64,000 bases of DNA from contig NZ_FUEZ01000004.1 of the NCBI RefSeq assembly GCF_900157365.1, forward strand, positions 3,440,966 through 3,504,965, in the 5' to 3' direction. The notes beneath the pieces were generated by a model. The model was given only the letters and a program-made list of their open reading frames with translations. It had not been told where the DNA came from and did no database searches. Shown here piece by piece: positions 33,249-42,253 of this stretch (within the stretch, counting starts at the first letter, position 1; each line of letters opens with the position of its first letter). A program made the translations under genes and the position numbers. Source of the stretch: Mycobacterium numidiamassiliense. GTDB lineage: Bacteria; Actinomycetota; Actinomycetes; Mycobacteriales; Mycobacteriaceae.

Positions 33249-34847
33249 TCAGCGGGTGGTCATCACCAGGCCGGCGTAGTCGGCGCGGGCCACCTCGTCG
33301 CACCGGCGCCGATAGTTGCCGAATCCTCCGGTGTAGGGCATGAAGACGCGTTTCTTGCCTTCGATGTTGGCGCCCAGATACCACGACGACGCCGCTTTTC
33401 CGAACAGCGTCTGCTCGGCCGCCGCGGCCACCTGCTCGGTCCAGGAGCGGGCGGCGTCGCGGCGCGCTTCGACCTCGCTTACCCCTCGTTGGCGCACGGC
33501 CACAACCAGATTCATCACCCAGTCCACCTGGACCTCGGCGTGCAGCACCATGTTGGCCAGCACCGACGGGGCGCCCGGGCCGCTGATGGTGAACAGGTTC
33601 GGCAGTCCCGGGACCATCAGACCGAGAAACGTCACCGGGCCGTCGGCCCAGAGGTCGCGCAGCCGCTCTCCCCTGGGCCCGACCGGGTCGATGCGGGTCA
33701 GCGCGCCGGTCATCGCGTCGAAACCGGTGGCGAAGACCAATACGTCACAGCGGTAGGTTGTTTCGCTGGTGCGTACCCCGTCGGGAGTGATTGCGTCGAT
33801 CGGTTCGCGACGCAGGTTGACCAGCCGGACGTTGCTGCGATTGAAGGTCGCGTAGTAACCGGTGTCGGTGCAGATCCGTTTCGTCCCGATCGGGTGATCG
33901 ACGGGGATGAGATCCGCGGCGACAACGGGATCGGTGACGATTTCGCGGATGCGCTGCTCGGCGAACTGCCTGGCAATGTCGTTGGCCGCCAGATTGCTGT
34001 TCTGGTCGGGGAACGTCTTCGCGAACAGGACACCGCCCTCGCGCCAGCGCTTCCACAGGGCCTCAAGGCGTTCCTGGGGTTCGGTGTCCACGGCGTTCTT
34101 GGGGTAGGTGCCGTGCGGTGTGCCCGCTGAGGCGTACGCCGAGGCCTCCCGCCGCTCGGGATATTCCCGCTGAATCTGCAGCTGTTCTTCGGCCGACCAT
34201 GGCCGGTTGGGCATCGGGATGGTGTAGTTCGGCGATCTCTGGAACACCACCAGCTGGTCGGCCTGTGCCGCGATGAGCGGTGCCACCTGGATGCCCGACG
34301 AGCCGGTCCCGACCAGGCCCACCCGCTTGCCCCGCAGGTCGGGGTCCTCGCGCGGCCACGCGGCGGTGAAGTACATCTCGCCCGCGAAGTCGTCGATCCC
34401 GCGGATGGCCGGGCGGTTCACCGCCGACAGGCAACCCGTTGCGCAGAGCAGAAATTGGGCGGCGAAGGTGTCGCCCTCCGCGCTGCGCACCTGCCAGCGA
34501 CCGTCGGCCCGGTCGAATCCGGCCTCCACGACATCGACTCCGAAGCGGTAGTGGCGGCGCAGATCGAAGCGATCGGCGACGTGGCGCAGATAGGCCAGGA
34601 TTTCGGGCTGCGCCGCGAACCGTTCGCTCCACGTCCAGCTCTGCTGCAGCGCCTCGTCGAAAGAGTAAGAGTAATCCACACTTTCGACGTCGCACCGCGC
34701 GCCCGGATAACGGTTCCAGTACCAGGTGCCGCCGACGTCCGGGGCTGCCTCGAGAGCGATCACCGAAAGGCCTGCCGAGACAGCGCGATGCACGGCGTAG
34801 AGCCCGGCGAATCCGGCGCCGATGACGATGATGTCCGATTGGCTCAC
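33249..34847 (-). CDS. Baeyer-Villiger-type flavin monooxygenase with altered fingerprint
   Basis: A 532-residue class B flavoprotein monooxygenase. The FAD motif is 'IIVIGAGFAGLYAV', 'DVGGTWYWNRYPGARCDVES' is the BVMO hallmark, and the NADPH motif is 'VGLVGTGSSGIQVAP'. The fingerprint FxGxxxHxxxWP is 'FAGEMYFTAAWP', with the central His replaced by Phe160 (codon 34368-34370). 'FATGFDAMTG' is the second hallmark. Family members insert oxygen next to a ketone using NADPH and O2. Its start overlaps the esterase stop (GTGA), which fits ketone-to-ester-to-acid processing. Confidence 0.9.
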   Translation of the reverse strand: MSQSDIIVIGAGFAGLYAVHRAVSAGLSVIALEAAPDVGGTWYWNRYPGARCDVESVDYSYSFDEALQQSWTWSERFAAQPEILAYLRHVADRFDLRRHYRFGVDVVEAGFDRADGRWQVRSAEGDTFAAQFLLCATGCLSAVNRPAIRGIDDFAGEMYFTAAWPREDPDLRGKRVGLVGTGSSGIQVAPLIAAQADQLVVFQRSPNYTIPMPNRPWSAEEQLQIQREYPERREASAYASAGTPHGTYPKNAVDTEPQERLEALWKRWREGGVLFAKTFPDQNSNLAANDIARQFAEQRIREIVTDPVVAADLIPVDHPIGTKRICTDTGYYATFNRSNVRLVNLRREPIDAITPDGVRTSETTYRCDVLVFATGFDAMTGALTRIDPVGPRGERLRDLWADGPVTFLGLMVPGLPNLFTISGPGAPSVLANMVLHAEVQVDWVMNLVVAVRQRGVSEVEARRDAARSWTEQVAAAAEQTLFGKAASSWYLGANIEGKKRVFMPYTGGFGNYRRRCDEVARADYAGLVMTTR

Positions 34848-35803
34848 GTCGACACACTTTCGGAACGGTCGAGCAGCCGGCGCAGATCGTCGCAGACCAG
34901 CTCGAGCGCCGAGCTCGCCGGCGCGAACGATTGGATGGTCATGAAGCCGTGGAACAGCCCCGGGAAATCGTGGTGCACGACGGGCACGCCCGCGTCACGC
35001 AATCGGTGCGCGTAGTCGCACCCTTCACTGTGCAGGGGATCCAAACCCGCGGTGACGATGACAGCGGGCGGCAGGCCCGCATGAGACTCCGCCCGGGCCG
35101 GCGCCACCAGGTGGGGTGGATCGAAAACCATTTCACCGCCGAGATATTGGCCCCAATACCATTGCATCGACGCGCGGGTATTGAAGTATCCGGTGCCGTA
35201 GCGGCGGTAGCTCTCCGTCTCGAACGACGGGGCGATCGCCGGATAGAGCAACACCTGCGCCACCCGCGGGGTGATTGCCCGCTCACGGCAAACAATGGCG
35301 GTGACGGCGGCAAGATTGCCCCCTGCGCTATCGCCGGCGACCGCGACGCGCTTCGGGTCGACACCCAGCTCGGTCGCCTGCTCGACCGCCCAGCAGAACG
35401 CCGCGAAGGCGTCCAGCGCGGCCGCGGGTGCGGGATGCTCGGGTGCCAGCCGGTAGCCCACCGAGACGACGACTGCCTGGGTGCCGCGTGCCAAGGCACG
35501 GCAGAACCCATCGTGAGACTCGATGTCGCAGAAGACGAATCCGCCGCCGTGGCAGAACACGATCCCAGGCCGCAAGGCGGCGGGTTCGCCATGCGGGTAA
35601 TAGATACGCACTCCGATGGCTCCGTCGTCCCCGGGAACGAGGCGATCGACGGTGCTGCGCACGTCGCCGAGGTTGTCGACGGGCATCCGGCGTTCGGCGA
35701 CGGCCGCCCGGGCCTGCGCGCCGGTCATCTGCTCGACGCGGGGGAATCCCTCGTTCAGCCGGTCCAGCATCGCCTGCACCGTGTCATTAAGGGGGTCGTC
35801 CAT
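34844..35803 (-). CDS. Hormone-sensitive-lipase-type esterase
   Basis: A 319-residue alpha/beta hydrolase of the HSL (Lip) group. The oxyanion motif is 'FCHGGGFVF', the nucleophile elbow is 'VAGDSAGGN', the acid is Asp in 'TAGLDPLHSEG', and the His is in 'FPGLFHGFM'. The ATG at 35803 has GGAGG six bases upstream; an earlier ATG at 35836 overlaps the DUF35 stop. It lies directly upstream of the monooxygenase in the operon, as expected for hydrolysis of the ester or lactone formed by oxygen insertion. Confidence 0.9.
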   Translation of the reverse strand: MDDPLNDTVQAMLDRLNEGFPRVEQMTGAQARAAVAERRMPVDNLGDVRSTVDRLVPGDDGAIGVRIYYPHGEPAALRPGIVFCHGGGFVFCDIESHDGFCRALARGTQAVVVSVGYRLAPEHPAPAAALDAFAAFCWAVEQATELGVDPKRVAVAGDSAGGNLAAVTAIVCRERAITPRVAQVLLYPAIAPSFETESYRRYGTGYFNTRASMQWYWGQYLGGEMVFDPPHLVAPARAESHAGLPPAVIVTAGLDPLHSEGCDYAHRLRDAGVPVVHHDFPGLFHGFMTIQSFAPASSALELVCDDLRRLLDRSESVST

Positions 35804-35832
35804 GCGCGCCTCCGCCCTCACCACTGAGCCGG

Positions 35833-36237
35833 TCATGCGGGCCGGTACTTCAACAGGGTGATACCGGCTTCCGGCAGATCGTAGAACACGGGCTGCACCC
35901 GCATGCCGATCCGAATGCCATCCGGGTCGACCTCAATTAATTCGGTGCTGATCCGTGGACCGGCGTCCCACTGCACCACGGCAAGCAGTTGCGGTACCGC
36001 GTCGGCCCAGGGCGGACCGGTGGGTCTGCGTGCGACGGTGAAGGTGTATAGCGTTCCAGCGCCGTCGATTTCGCGCCATTCCAGGTCGTCTGCCAGCGTC
36101 CCGGGGGCAAGGGTGCGCGGATAGAAGACGTAACGGTCCAGCGATGGCGAGAACTGCACCAGAATTCGATGCTGCGCCAAGCCATCCCAGAACGGCTGCG
36201 AGACCGGCGTGGGTTCCGGAACGGGATAAGCGGTCAT
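35833..36237 (-). CDS. DUF35/OB-fold protein, partner of thiolase-fold aldolase, zinc site lost
   Basis: A 134-residue DUF35 protein: an N-terminal helix 'VSQPFWDGLAQHRILVQFS' and an OB-fold with 'REIDGAGTLYTFTVARRP' and 'IEVDPDGIRIGMRVQPVFYD'. The rubredoxin-like finger normally has two CxxC pairs before 'FPPR'; here the region reads 'LVQFSPSLDRYVFYPR' with no Cys, so no zinc site remains. In steroid side-chain degradation a DUF35 domain (fused in ChsH2) binds Ltp2 to form a retro-aldolase. The next gene is such a thiolase-fold protein, 4 bp away. Confidence 0.88.
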   Translation of the reverse strand: MTAYPVPEPTPVSQPFWDGLAQHRILVQFSPSLDRYVFYPRTLAPGTLADDLEWREIDGAGTLYTFTVARRPTGPPWADAVPQLLAVVQWDAGPRISTELIEVDPDGIRIGMRVQPVFYDLPEAGITLLKYRPA

Positions 36238-36241
36238 CGCC

Positions 36242-37444
36242 TCAGTCCCCCCTCATCAGCAACGCGACCTGCTCGCTCATGATGCCGCCGTTGCCGGTGA
36301 CGAATGCGGTGTGGCAGTCAGCCACCTGCGCATCCCCGGCCCGGCCCATGATCTGGCGTGCACCGTCGACGACGTGGTGCATGCCGCCGGCCATGCCGGC
36401 CTGACCGAAGGACAACTGACCGCCTGCGGTGTTGAGCGGGAAGTCGCCGCGAAAGGTCAGGTCGCGCTCGGTAACCCACGCCATGCCGGTGCCCTTGGCG
36501 CAGAAGCCGGCGTCCTCCAGGCTCATCAGGACCGTGATGGTGTAGCAGTCGTAGATCGATGCGACATCGACATCGGTTCGGTTGAACCCGGACATGGCGA
36601 ACGCCCTGTCGGCGGCGCGGGCGATCGGCGTGTTCAGCAGGTCGTCGGCGTAGGTGGGGGTCTTGAACGCGATGTGCTCGCCAAAGCCTTTGATCCACAC
36701 CGGCCGATGGCGGCTGGTGCGGGCGATGTCGGAGTTGACGATCAGCACACCCACTCCGCCCTGCACGCGCATCACGGTTTCGAGCATGTGGATCGGGTCG
36801 GCGATCATCGGGCTGTCCAGCACGTCGTCGACGGTGAGGGGCGTGCCGTGGAAAACCGCACCCGGATGTGCGCACGCGTTGGTGCGCTGGTCGACCGCGA
36901 TCTTGGCAACCGCTGCGGGGTCGTAGCCGAACTCGGCCGCGTAGCGCTGAGCGATCTGCGCGTACGGCGCGTTCTGGCCCACGTTTCCGTACGGGATCTC
37001 GAATTCGGCCTGCGGAGACCCGTAGTTATTGGACGACGCCCCATACCAATTCGGCTCGGGAGCCGGACGCCGCTGCGACTGCGGCACGAACAGCGATCCT
37101 GGCACCACGGCCAGTGCCGCATCGCAGACACCGAGTTCTATGGCCGCCGCGGCCCGCCACACCATTCCCGCGGACGTGGCCCCACCCAGGTCGACCCGCT
37201 CGCCGAAATCCAATGCCAGACCGAGATATTCACACAAGGTCGCCGGTGCGAACATCGCCGATTCGGCCACGCCGTGGGTGAGTAGTCCGTTGACGCAGGA
37301 CGGGTCCACTCCAGCGTCGTCGATCACCATCTTCGCCAGCAGCGCGTATTGGTCCAGGGTGAAACGCGGCGGCCCGGTCGGACGGCGTTCGGCGGGCAAC
37401 TCGGCGATGCCGACGATGGCCGCTTCGCCGCGCAATCCCGTCAC
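36242..37444 (-). CDS. Thiolase-fold lipid-transfer protein, Ltp2-like (probable aldolase subunit)
   Basis: A 400-residue protein of the SCP2-thiolase group. Thiolase landmarks are recognisable ('VDLGGATSAGMVWRAAAAIELGVCDAALAVVPG', 'SIYDCYTITVLMSLEDAGF', 'NTAGGQLSFGQAGMAGGMHHVVDGARQIMG'). The nucleophilic Cys position of true thiolases is not conserved in 'GGATSAG', as in Ltp2-type aldolases. Those use Tyr and His residues and cleave a beta-hydroxyacyl-CoA. A DUF35 partner lies 4 bp downstream. The GTG start overlaps the MaoC stop. Confidence 0.87.
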   Translation of the reverse strand: MTGLRGEAAIVGIAELPAERRPTGPPRFTLDQYALLAKMVIDDAGVDPSCVNGLLTHGVAESAMFAPATLCEYLGLALDFGERVDLGGATSAGMVWRAAAAIELGVCDAALAVVPGSLFVPQSQRRPAPEPNWYGASSNNYGSPQAEFEIPYGNVGQNAPYAQIAQRYAAEFGYDPAAVAKIAVDQRTNACAHPGAVFHGTPLTVDDVLDSPMIADPIHMLETVMRVQGGVGVLIVNSDIARTSRHRPVWIKGFGEHIAFKTPTYADDLLNTPIARAADRAFAMSGFNRTDVDVASIYDCYTITVLMSLEDAGFCAKGTGMAWVTERDLTFRGDFPLNTAGGQLSFGQAGMAGGMHHVVDGARQIMGRAGDAQVADCHTAFVTGNGGIMSEQVALLMRGD

Positions 37445-37884
37445 GTCGGCCCTGTGCGCCGGGGCAGCTGGACCGTCGCGGTGCCGGGCATCAATATGGT
37501 GTCCCCGCGCTGGCCGGCGATGTCCAGATCCACCAACCCGGCACCGTCATCGGTGAGGCGCTTGCCGGTGACCACCCCACCGAACGTCAGCGATTCGCCG
37601 GGAAGTGCGGTCGCCCGGTTCTGCACCGAGAACGACACCAGGCGCCCGCGACCACCGATCCACTCGCCGATAGCGCGGGCCAGCAACGCCGCCTGCAACG
37701 GGCCGTGGACCAAGACGTCGTCGTAGCCTTCGGACTGCGCCCACTGTTTGTCGTAGTGAATGCGGTGGCCGTTGTAGGTGGCGGCGCTGAAAAAGAACAA
37801 CTGGGTCTTGTCGACAGTGACGGTGAGCGGGCGCATCTGCTCCCCCACCCCGATGTCGTCGTAAAACACCTGCGCTTCGGTCAT
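37441..37884 (-). CDS. MaoC-like dehydratase subunit
   Basis: A 147-residue hot-dog protein. 'FFSAATYNGHRIHYD' corresponds to the hydratase-2 motif (Asp/His in 'YNxHRIHYD'), and 'VLVHGPLQAALLARAI' is the substrate helix. This is the catalytic half of a two-protein enoyl-CoA hydratase, comparable with ChsH1 of the igr operon. ATG at 37884 overlaps the upstream stop (ATGA). Confidence 0.87.
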   Translation of the reverse strand: MTEAQVFYDDIGVGEQMRPLTVTVDKTQLFFFSAATYNGHRIHYDKQWAQSEGYDDVLVHGPLQAALLARAIGEWIGGRGRLVSFSVQNRATALPGESLTFGGVVTGKRLTDDGAGLVDLDIAGQRGDTILMPGTATVQLPRRTGPT

Positions 37885-38381
37885 GGCCGGGCGATCATCG
37901 ACGTCGACGCTTCGGCAACCAGATCGCTGTGCTGGTTGCGATACACGGTGTGCCAGGTGACCAGAACGAATCGACCTGAGCGACCCTGCTTTTCGACGAT
38001 CGACTCGATGGTGCGGACCATTTCGATCTCGTCGCGGTGATAGGCGGGCAGGTGAAACTGGAAACTCTCGCCGCCGGCCATCCGCTTGGGGGCGCGCGGA
38101 AAGGCGAGGCTGCCCGAGACCGCGCCCGAGGAACCGTCGGGCCGCAGCGACTCGAGACGCGTCACACCGAGCACGGCGTACTGCAGAAAAAGGGGCGGGC
38201 AGATGATGTCGCGAAAGCCGTTGGCCCGGGCATGTTCCGGATCGAACCACAGCGGGTTGTGGTCCCCCACTGCCGCCGCCCACCGCTGCCAATCGCGTTG
38301 GTTCACCTCGCCGGTGGCGGATGCGGCGATCGTGCCCACCCGTGCTGCCGAATCGGGGTCGATCAAGCTGTCCTCGCTCAC
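37881..38381 (-). CDS. MaoC-like/FAS1-type dehydratase N-terminal domain protein
   Basis: A 166-residue single hot-dog protein: 'VNQRDWQRWAAAVGDHNPLWFDPEHARANGFRDIICPPLFLQYAVLG' is the N-terminal substrate-binding MaoC domain. In M. tuberculosis ChsH2 this domain is fused to DUF35; here the DUF35 part is a separate gene at 35833. It should pair with the 147-residue MaoC protein to form a hydratase. GTG at 38381 overlaps the acyl-CoA dehydrogenase stop. Confidence 0.86.
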   Translation of the reverse strand: MSEDSLIDPDSAARVGTIAASATGEVNQRDWQRWAAAVGDHNPLWFDPEHARANGFRDIICPPLFLQYAVLGVTRLESLRPDGSSGAVSGSLAFPRAPKRMAGGESFQFHLPAYHRDEIEMVRTIESIVEKQGRSGRFVLVTWHTVYRNQHSDLVAEASTSMIARP

Positions 38382-39520
38382 CGGGGTTCCCTTCGTGCTG
38401 CGGTGTCTGCCAAGGTCTCCTCCAGCCAGGCCGCGGCGACGTCGGCTCCTCCGCCGAGCGTCGAACCCAGTCGTGCCCGCTCGCTCCACAAATGCAGGTC
38501 CGTCTCCGTCACGTAGCCGATCCCGCCATGGAGCTGGTGGGCGTCGAGCGTGATCAGCCTGGCCGCGGCGGCGGCGTGCATGCGCGCGACGGCGGTTTCC
38601 CGGGTCGCCGTCCGGCCGTGCGCAATCCAGAACACCGCCGACTGAGCGGCCAGTCGCGCTGCGGCCAAGGCGATGTGCATGTTGGCGACCAGATGCTGCG
38701 CGGCCTGGAAGGAGGCGATGGGTCGGCCGAACTGGTGACGCAGCTTGGTGTAGTCGACAGTGCGTTCCAGTACCGCTTCGCCGATCCCGACCAAGTCGAG
38801 CGATGCCAATGCCACCGCCGTATTGGCGACCCGGCGCAGCGCGTCCTGACCGACGCCGGCCTGCTCGTCACCGAGTACCGCGTCGGCCGTCACGGCCACG
38901 TCGTCGAATTGCACGGTGAAAGCGCGGTGTGCGCCCGCCAACTCGAGTGGCTCCATCGACAGACCGGTGGCATGCGCGTCGACGACGAACACCACCGTGC
39001 GCTCGCGTGTGGTGGCCGACACCACAAGGAGGTCCGCGACGTCGGCGTCGGCGACGTAGTCGGCAGTCCCGTTGAGCCGCCAGTGTGTTGGGGCAGAGTC
39101 GGCCCGCAGCACCGGCACGACGATAGCGGCGTCGCGGGCGCTGCACAGTGCTGTGGTGCCGCGAATAGCGCCGCTCACCAGCCGCGGTAGCCAGGCGGCC
39201 TTGTTATCGGGCGAGCCGAGCTGATCGATGGCCAGTGCGGCGTGAACGCTGCTGTGCACCGTCGTGGGACACAGAGCCCGACCGGCCTCCGCATAGAACA
39301 CGGCGAGGTCTTGCAATGAGCCGCCCGAGCCGCCGTACTCCTCGGCGATCGCCAACCCGAACACACCGGCGTCGGCCAATGCCTTCCACAGCATCGGGGT
39401 GCTGCGGTCCGCGTGGGGATCATCCAGCGCCCGCACCAGACTCACCGGGCTCTCCGCGGACAGCAGGGCCCGCAGCGACGCGGCGAACTCGCGCTGCTCG
39501 GCGGTGGGTATCGCTTTCAT
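38378..39520 (-). CDS. Acyl-CoA dehydrogenase (FadE), probable heteromer subunit
   Basis: A 380-residue acyl-CoA dehydrogenase fold. 'FGLAIAEEYGGSGGSLQDLAVFYAEAGRAL' (N-domain), 'TVDYTKLRHQFGRPIASFQAAQHLVANMHIAL' (FAD helix) and 'LHGGIGYVTETDLHLWSERARLG' (C-domain) are typical. The middle beta domain lacks the usual 'ALTEP-AGSD' flavin motif ('ALCSARDAAIVV' instead), which is common in the partner subunit of alpha2beta2 steroid-type dehydrogenases. It is adjacent to a second FadE gene, 9 bp away. Confidence 0.88.
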   Translation of the reverse strand: MKAIPTAEQREFAASLRALLSAESPVSLVRALDDPHADRSTPMLWKALADAGVFGLAIAEEYGGSGGSLQDLAVFYAEAGRALCPTTVHSSVHAALAIDQLGSPDNKAAWLPRLVSGAIRGTTALCSARDAAIVVPVLRADSAPTHWRLNGTADYVADADVADLLVVSATTRERTVVFVVDAHATGLSMEPLELAGAHRAFTVQFDDVAVTADAVLGDEQAGVGQDALRRVANTAVALASLDLVGIGEAVLERTVDYTKLRHQFGRPIASFQAAQHLVANMHIALAAARLAAQSAVFWIAHGRTATRETAVARMHAAAAARLITLDAHQLHGGIGYVTETDLHLWSERARLGSTLGGGADVAAAWLEETLADTAARREPR

Positions 39521-39529
39521 GCTTTCGGG

Positions 39530-40708
39530 CTAACGGCCATACGACGGCATTCCGTGACCGCGCGCGGCGATGATGTCCCGCAAGACCTCGTTTGTGCCGC
39601 CGCCGAAACGCATCAGCGGGGCTGCCCGATACAACCGCTCGAACTTGCCTGTCAGGGGCGCCTTTTGGCTCCGATGTGCCAACAGGCCGTCCGGACCCAG
39701 CACATCGAGCGCCAGGTCGGCGATGCGCTGACGTAGCTCACTGGTGAAGACCTTCTCGACGCTGACCTCGACGGTGGGGATGACACCACTGTCCAGAATC
39801 GACGCGGCCTCGTAGCCCATCAGCGTGGCGACCTCCACATCGGCTTCGGCCTGCGCCAGTCGGCGGCGAAGGGCCGCGTTGTCCGCGGGCACCGAACCGT
39901 CGCGCGTCGGGCGCCAGGCGAGTTCGCACAGCTCGTCGACGGCGCGACGCAGATCACCGGCATTGGTCAGCGCACCGCGTTCCAGATCCAGCGCGCCGGT
40001 GATGTAGGTCCAGCCGCGGTCGATCTCGCCGACCAGATTCGTGACGGGGACCCGGACGTCCTGGAAATGCACCTCGTTGGTGCGGTAGCCCGACCACGCG
40101 TACAGCGGGCGGATCGTCACGCCGGGGCTGTCGATTCCGACGATGATCACCGAGATCCCCCGATGCCGAGCGCTGTCGGGATCGGTACGGACGCAGAGCC
40201 ACTCGTGGGTCGCGCGCTGCGCGCCGCTGTTCCAGATCTTGGCGCCGTTGATCACCCACTCATTGCCGTCCCGCGTGGCGCGCGTCCGCAGACTCGCCAG
40301 GTCGGTTCCGGCCTCAGACTCGGAATAGCCTACCGCGCAGATCATTTCGCCCTTGGCGATCAACGGCAGCCATTCGTTCTTGTTCTGCTCGGTGCCGTGC
40401 CGCATGATCATCGGCGCCACCGACGTGACCGTCAGGTCGGGACCCGGCACGCCCCAGTATTCGAACTCGCTCATCAGCAAGTGCTGATGGACGGCCCCGA
40501 AGCCAAGGCCCCCATATTCGCGCGGCCAGTTCAGCCCGAACCAGCCCTTCTCGCCGATCTTGCGACGAAAGCGGGCGACCTCTCCGTTGGGAAACTCCAG
40601 ATCGTGCTCGGCGAGCTCGGCCTGCAATTCGGCGGTGACGTTTTCGTGCAGGAATTCGCGGACCTCGGCCAGCCATGCGCGCTGACCGTCGTCGAATGCG
40701 AAATCCAC
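39530..40708 (-). CDS. Acyl-CoA dehydrogenase (FadE), first gene of igr-like operon
   Basis: A 392-residue acyl-CoA dehydrogenase. 'FGLNWPREYGGLGFGAVHQHLLMSEFEYWG' and the flavin motif 'CAVGYSESEAGTDLASLRTRATRDGNEWVINGAKIWNSGA' are intact, as is 'MRFGGGTNEVLRDIIAARGHGMP' at the C-terminus. With the 38378 gene it resembles the FadE28/FadE29 pair that forms one heterotetramer for a shortened steroid side chain. GTG at 40708 with a GGGGCGGA ribosome site. First gene of the minus-strand operon. Confidence 0.9.
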   Translation of the reverse strand: MDFAFDDGQRAWLAEVREFLHENVTAELQAELAEHDLEFPNGEVARFRRKIGEKGWFGLNWPREYGGLGFGAVHQHLLMSEFEYWGVPGPDLTVTSVAPMIMRHGTEQNKNEWLPLIAKGEMICAVGYSESEAGTDLASLRTRATRDGNEWVINGAKIWNSGAQRATHEWLCVRTDPDSARHRGISVIIVGIDSPGVTIRPLYAWSGYRTNEVHFQDVRVPVTNLVGEIDRGWTYITGALDLERGALTNAGDLRRAVDELCELAWRPTRDGSVPADNAALRRRLAQAEADVEVATLMGYEAASILDSGVIPTVEVSVEKVFTSELRQRIADLALDVLGPDGLLAHRSQKAPLTGKFERLYRAAPLMRFGGGTNEVLRDIIAARGHGMPSYGR

Positions 40709-40875
40709 TCCGCCCCTTTCATTAGGCAGCGCCAGGGTAATGCCATTGCGATGTTCGCCCGCGAATTCGACCTCACGTTACGCCCGGGGCCACTGGGGGC
40801 TGGAGCTGACGCCCACTCACCGGGAAGTCTGTCGAGGCACTCGCGACTGTCGTTGCCGCGCAGCCCTGACGGGCG

Positions 40876-42069
40876 TCAAGCGCCGGTCTGTGAACGTGTG
40901 TCCGCGGGGTTTGCCGGTGCACGGTGCTTGGCCGGCGCCTGGAGCGCACGCGTCGCGACAGTCAGTTCGTGTTGGTCACCGACGATCCGCAGGCAATCAT
41001 CGAGCAGACGATCCGTAGCGATCGCCGCGCCGGTGTACTGATTACCGCTCCACAACGCGCGGGCCAGGTCGTATCGGGCGCGGAGCACCGGAAGCGATTC
41101 GTCGCCGAATTCCCTGCTGCGGTCCGCGGTCTCCCGCTTCATCACGATGACGCGCTCCATCAGGTCCTCGACGGCCGAGCGCTGTTCGGCTGGGCACCCG
41201 CCCTCGTCGAGCGAGGCCTCCCATTCGGCGCGCCGGGCCGCAAGCGCTGTCTGTGCGGCAACGGTCAACGGATGGTCGACGCCCAGCGCGCGTATTTCAT
41301 CGTCAACCAGAACGGCCCAGTCGGCGACGACCTCCAGCTCCCGGCTCTCGAGGTCTTGGCCCCAGAGCGCGCACAGGTACCGAGCGCTGAGCGTCTGCTC
41401 GTCCTCATAACCAAAAGCATTGCCAAGCAAGGGAACCAGCGCAATGAGGTCGGCCAGAGCAGCTCCCGTGTCACCGGCATCCCCGCGCCATGTCGCCGAT
41501 GCCAACCGGCTGACCAGCGTATCGGGATGCGCCTCACCGAGCACTCGCCAGCGGTAAGCCGCCACCTGCGCCATCTCGTCGACTGCGCCGACCACGTCGC
41601 CGAGGTGGCGGCGCCAGATCGCCACGTTATGGCGCGCCCCCAGCGTCGTCTCATGCTCGGCACCAAACACGCGCTGCTCTACCGCGAACAACTGGATCCA
41701 CGTGATCAGCGCGGCCAGCGGGTCGGTTCCGGGCCCGGCATAGCTGGCCAACATGTGACGGGCGCTCACGGTGTCGACGTGATCGGCACCCAGCTCGCTT
41801 TCGAGCAGGGGAAGAAGCCGTCCTAACTCTTCCGCCGCGGCGGCCAGGTCGCCGAGGTGCTGTCGCCAGTTGGCGATCGCGACGGCCAGCGACAGGGCGT
41901 CCGGGTGCTGTGGGCCGAGCCTCTGCCGGCTCTCGGCCAGGAGCTGCTCGGCGACGGCCAACGCGCCGGCCAGATCCCCGGCCGCATGGCGCGCGTTCAT
42001 CTGCTCATGCAGTGCGGCAGCGGTGTCGTCGGCACCGGCGCCATCGTCGACGTCGTCCATAGCCCCCAT
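40876..42069 (-). CDS. Tetratricopeptide-repeat protein
   Basis: About 397 residues of helical repeats. Repeats of about 42 residues carry 'LG..HPDTL.......' marks: 'RLGPQHPDALSLAVAIANWRQHLGDL', 'ELGADHVDTVSARHMLA', 'VFGAEHETTLGARHNVAIWRRHLGDV', 'VLGEAHPDTLVSRLASA', 'ALGVDHPLTVAAQTALA' and 'IVGDQHELTVATRAL'. This is the kinesin-light-chain/NB-ARC-like TPR type used for protein binding. No kinase, NTPase or membrane segment is attached. Start uncertain (ATG at 42069 or 42060). Role unknown. Confidence 0.75.
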   Translation of the reverse strand: MGAMDDVDDGAGADDTAAALHEQMNARHAAGDLAGALAVAEQLLAESRQRLGPQHPDALSLAVAIANWRQHLGDLAAAAEELGRLLPLLESELGADHVDTVSARHMLASYAGPGTDPLAALITWIQLFAVEQRVFGAEHETTLGARHNVAIWRRHLGDVVGAVDEMAQVAAYRWRVLGEAHPDTLVSRLASATWRGDAGDTGAALADLIALVPLLGNAFGYEDEQTLSARYLCALWGQDLESRELEVVADWAVLVDDEIRALGVDHPLTVAAQTALAARRAEWEASLDEGGCPAEQRSAVEDLMERVIVMKRETADRSREFGDESLPVLRARYDLARALWSGNQYTGAAIATDRLLDDCLRIVGDQHELTVATRALQAPAKHRAPANPADTRSQTGA

Positions 42070-42253
42070 GCCCCGATGTAAGGCGACCACCGCGCCGAAA
42101 GCAACTCACCAATGCACGGAACTGTAAATACGCTGTCAAACTCCCGTTAAAACCCCTCGTCACCATCGCAGTTACGGGGCACCCCTGCGAAGATTGTTAA
42201 ATCGACTGGTTCCAAAAACCAGCCCCGATCGCTTCCAGCCCTAGGGAGTAGTC

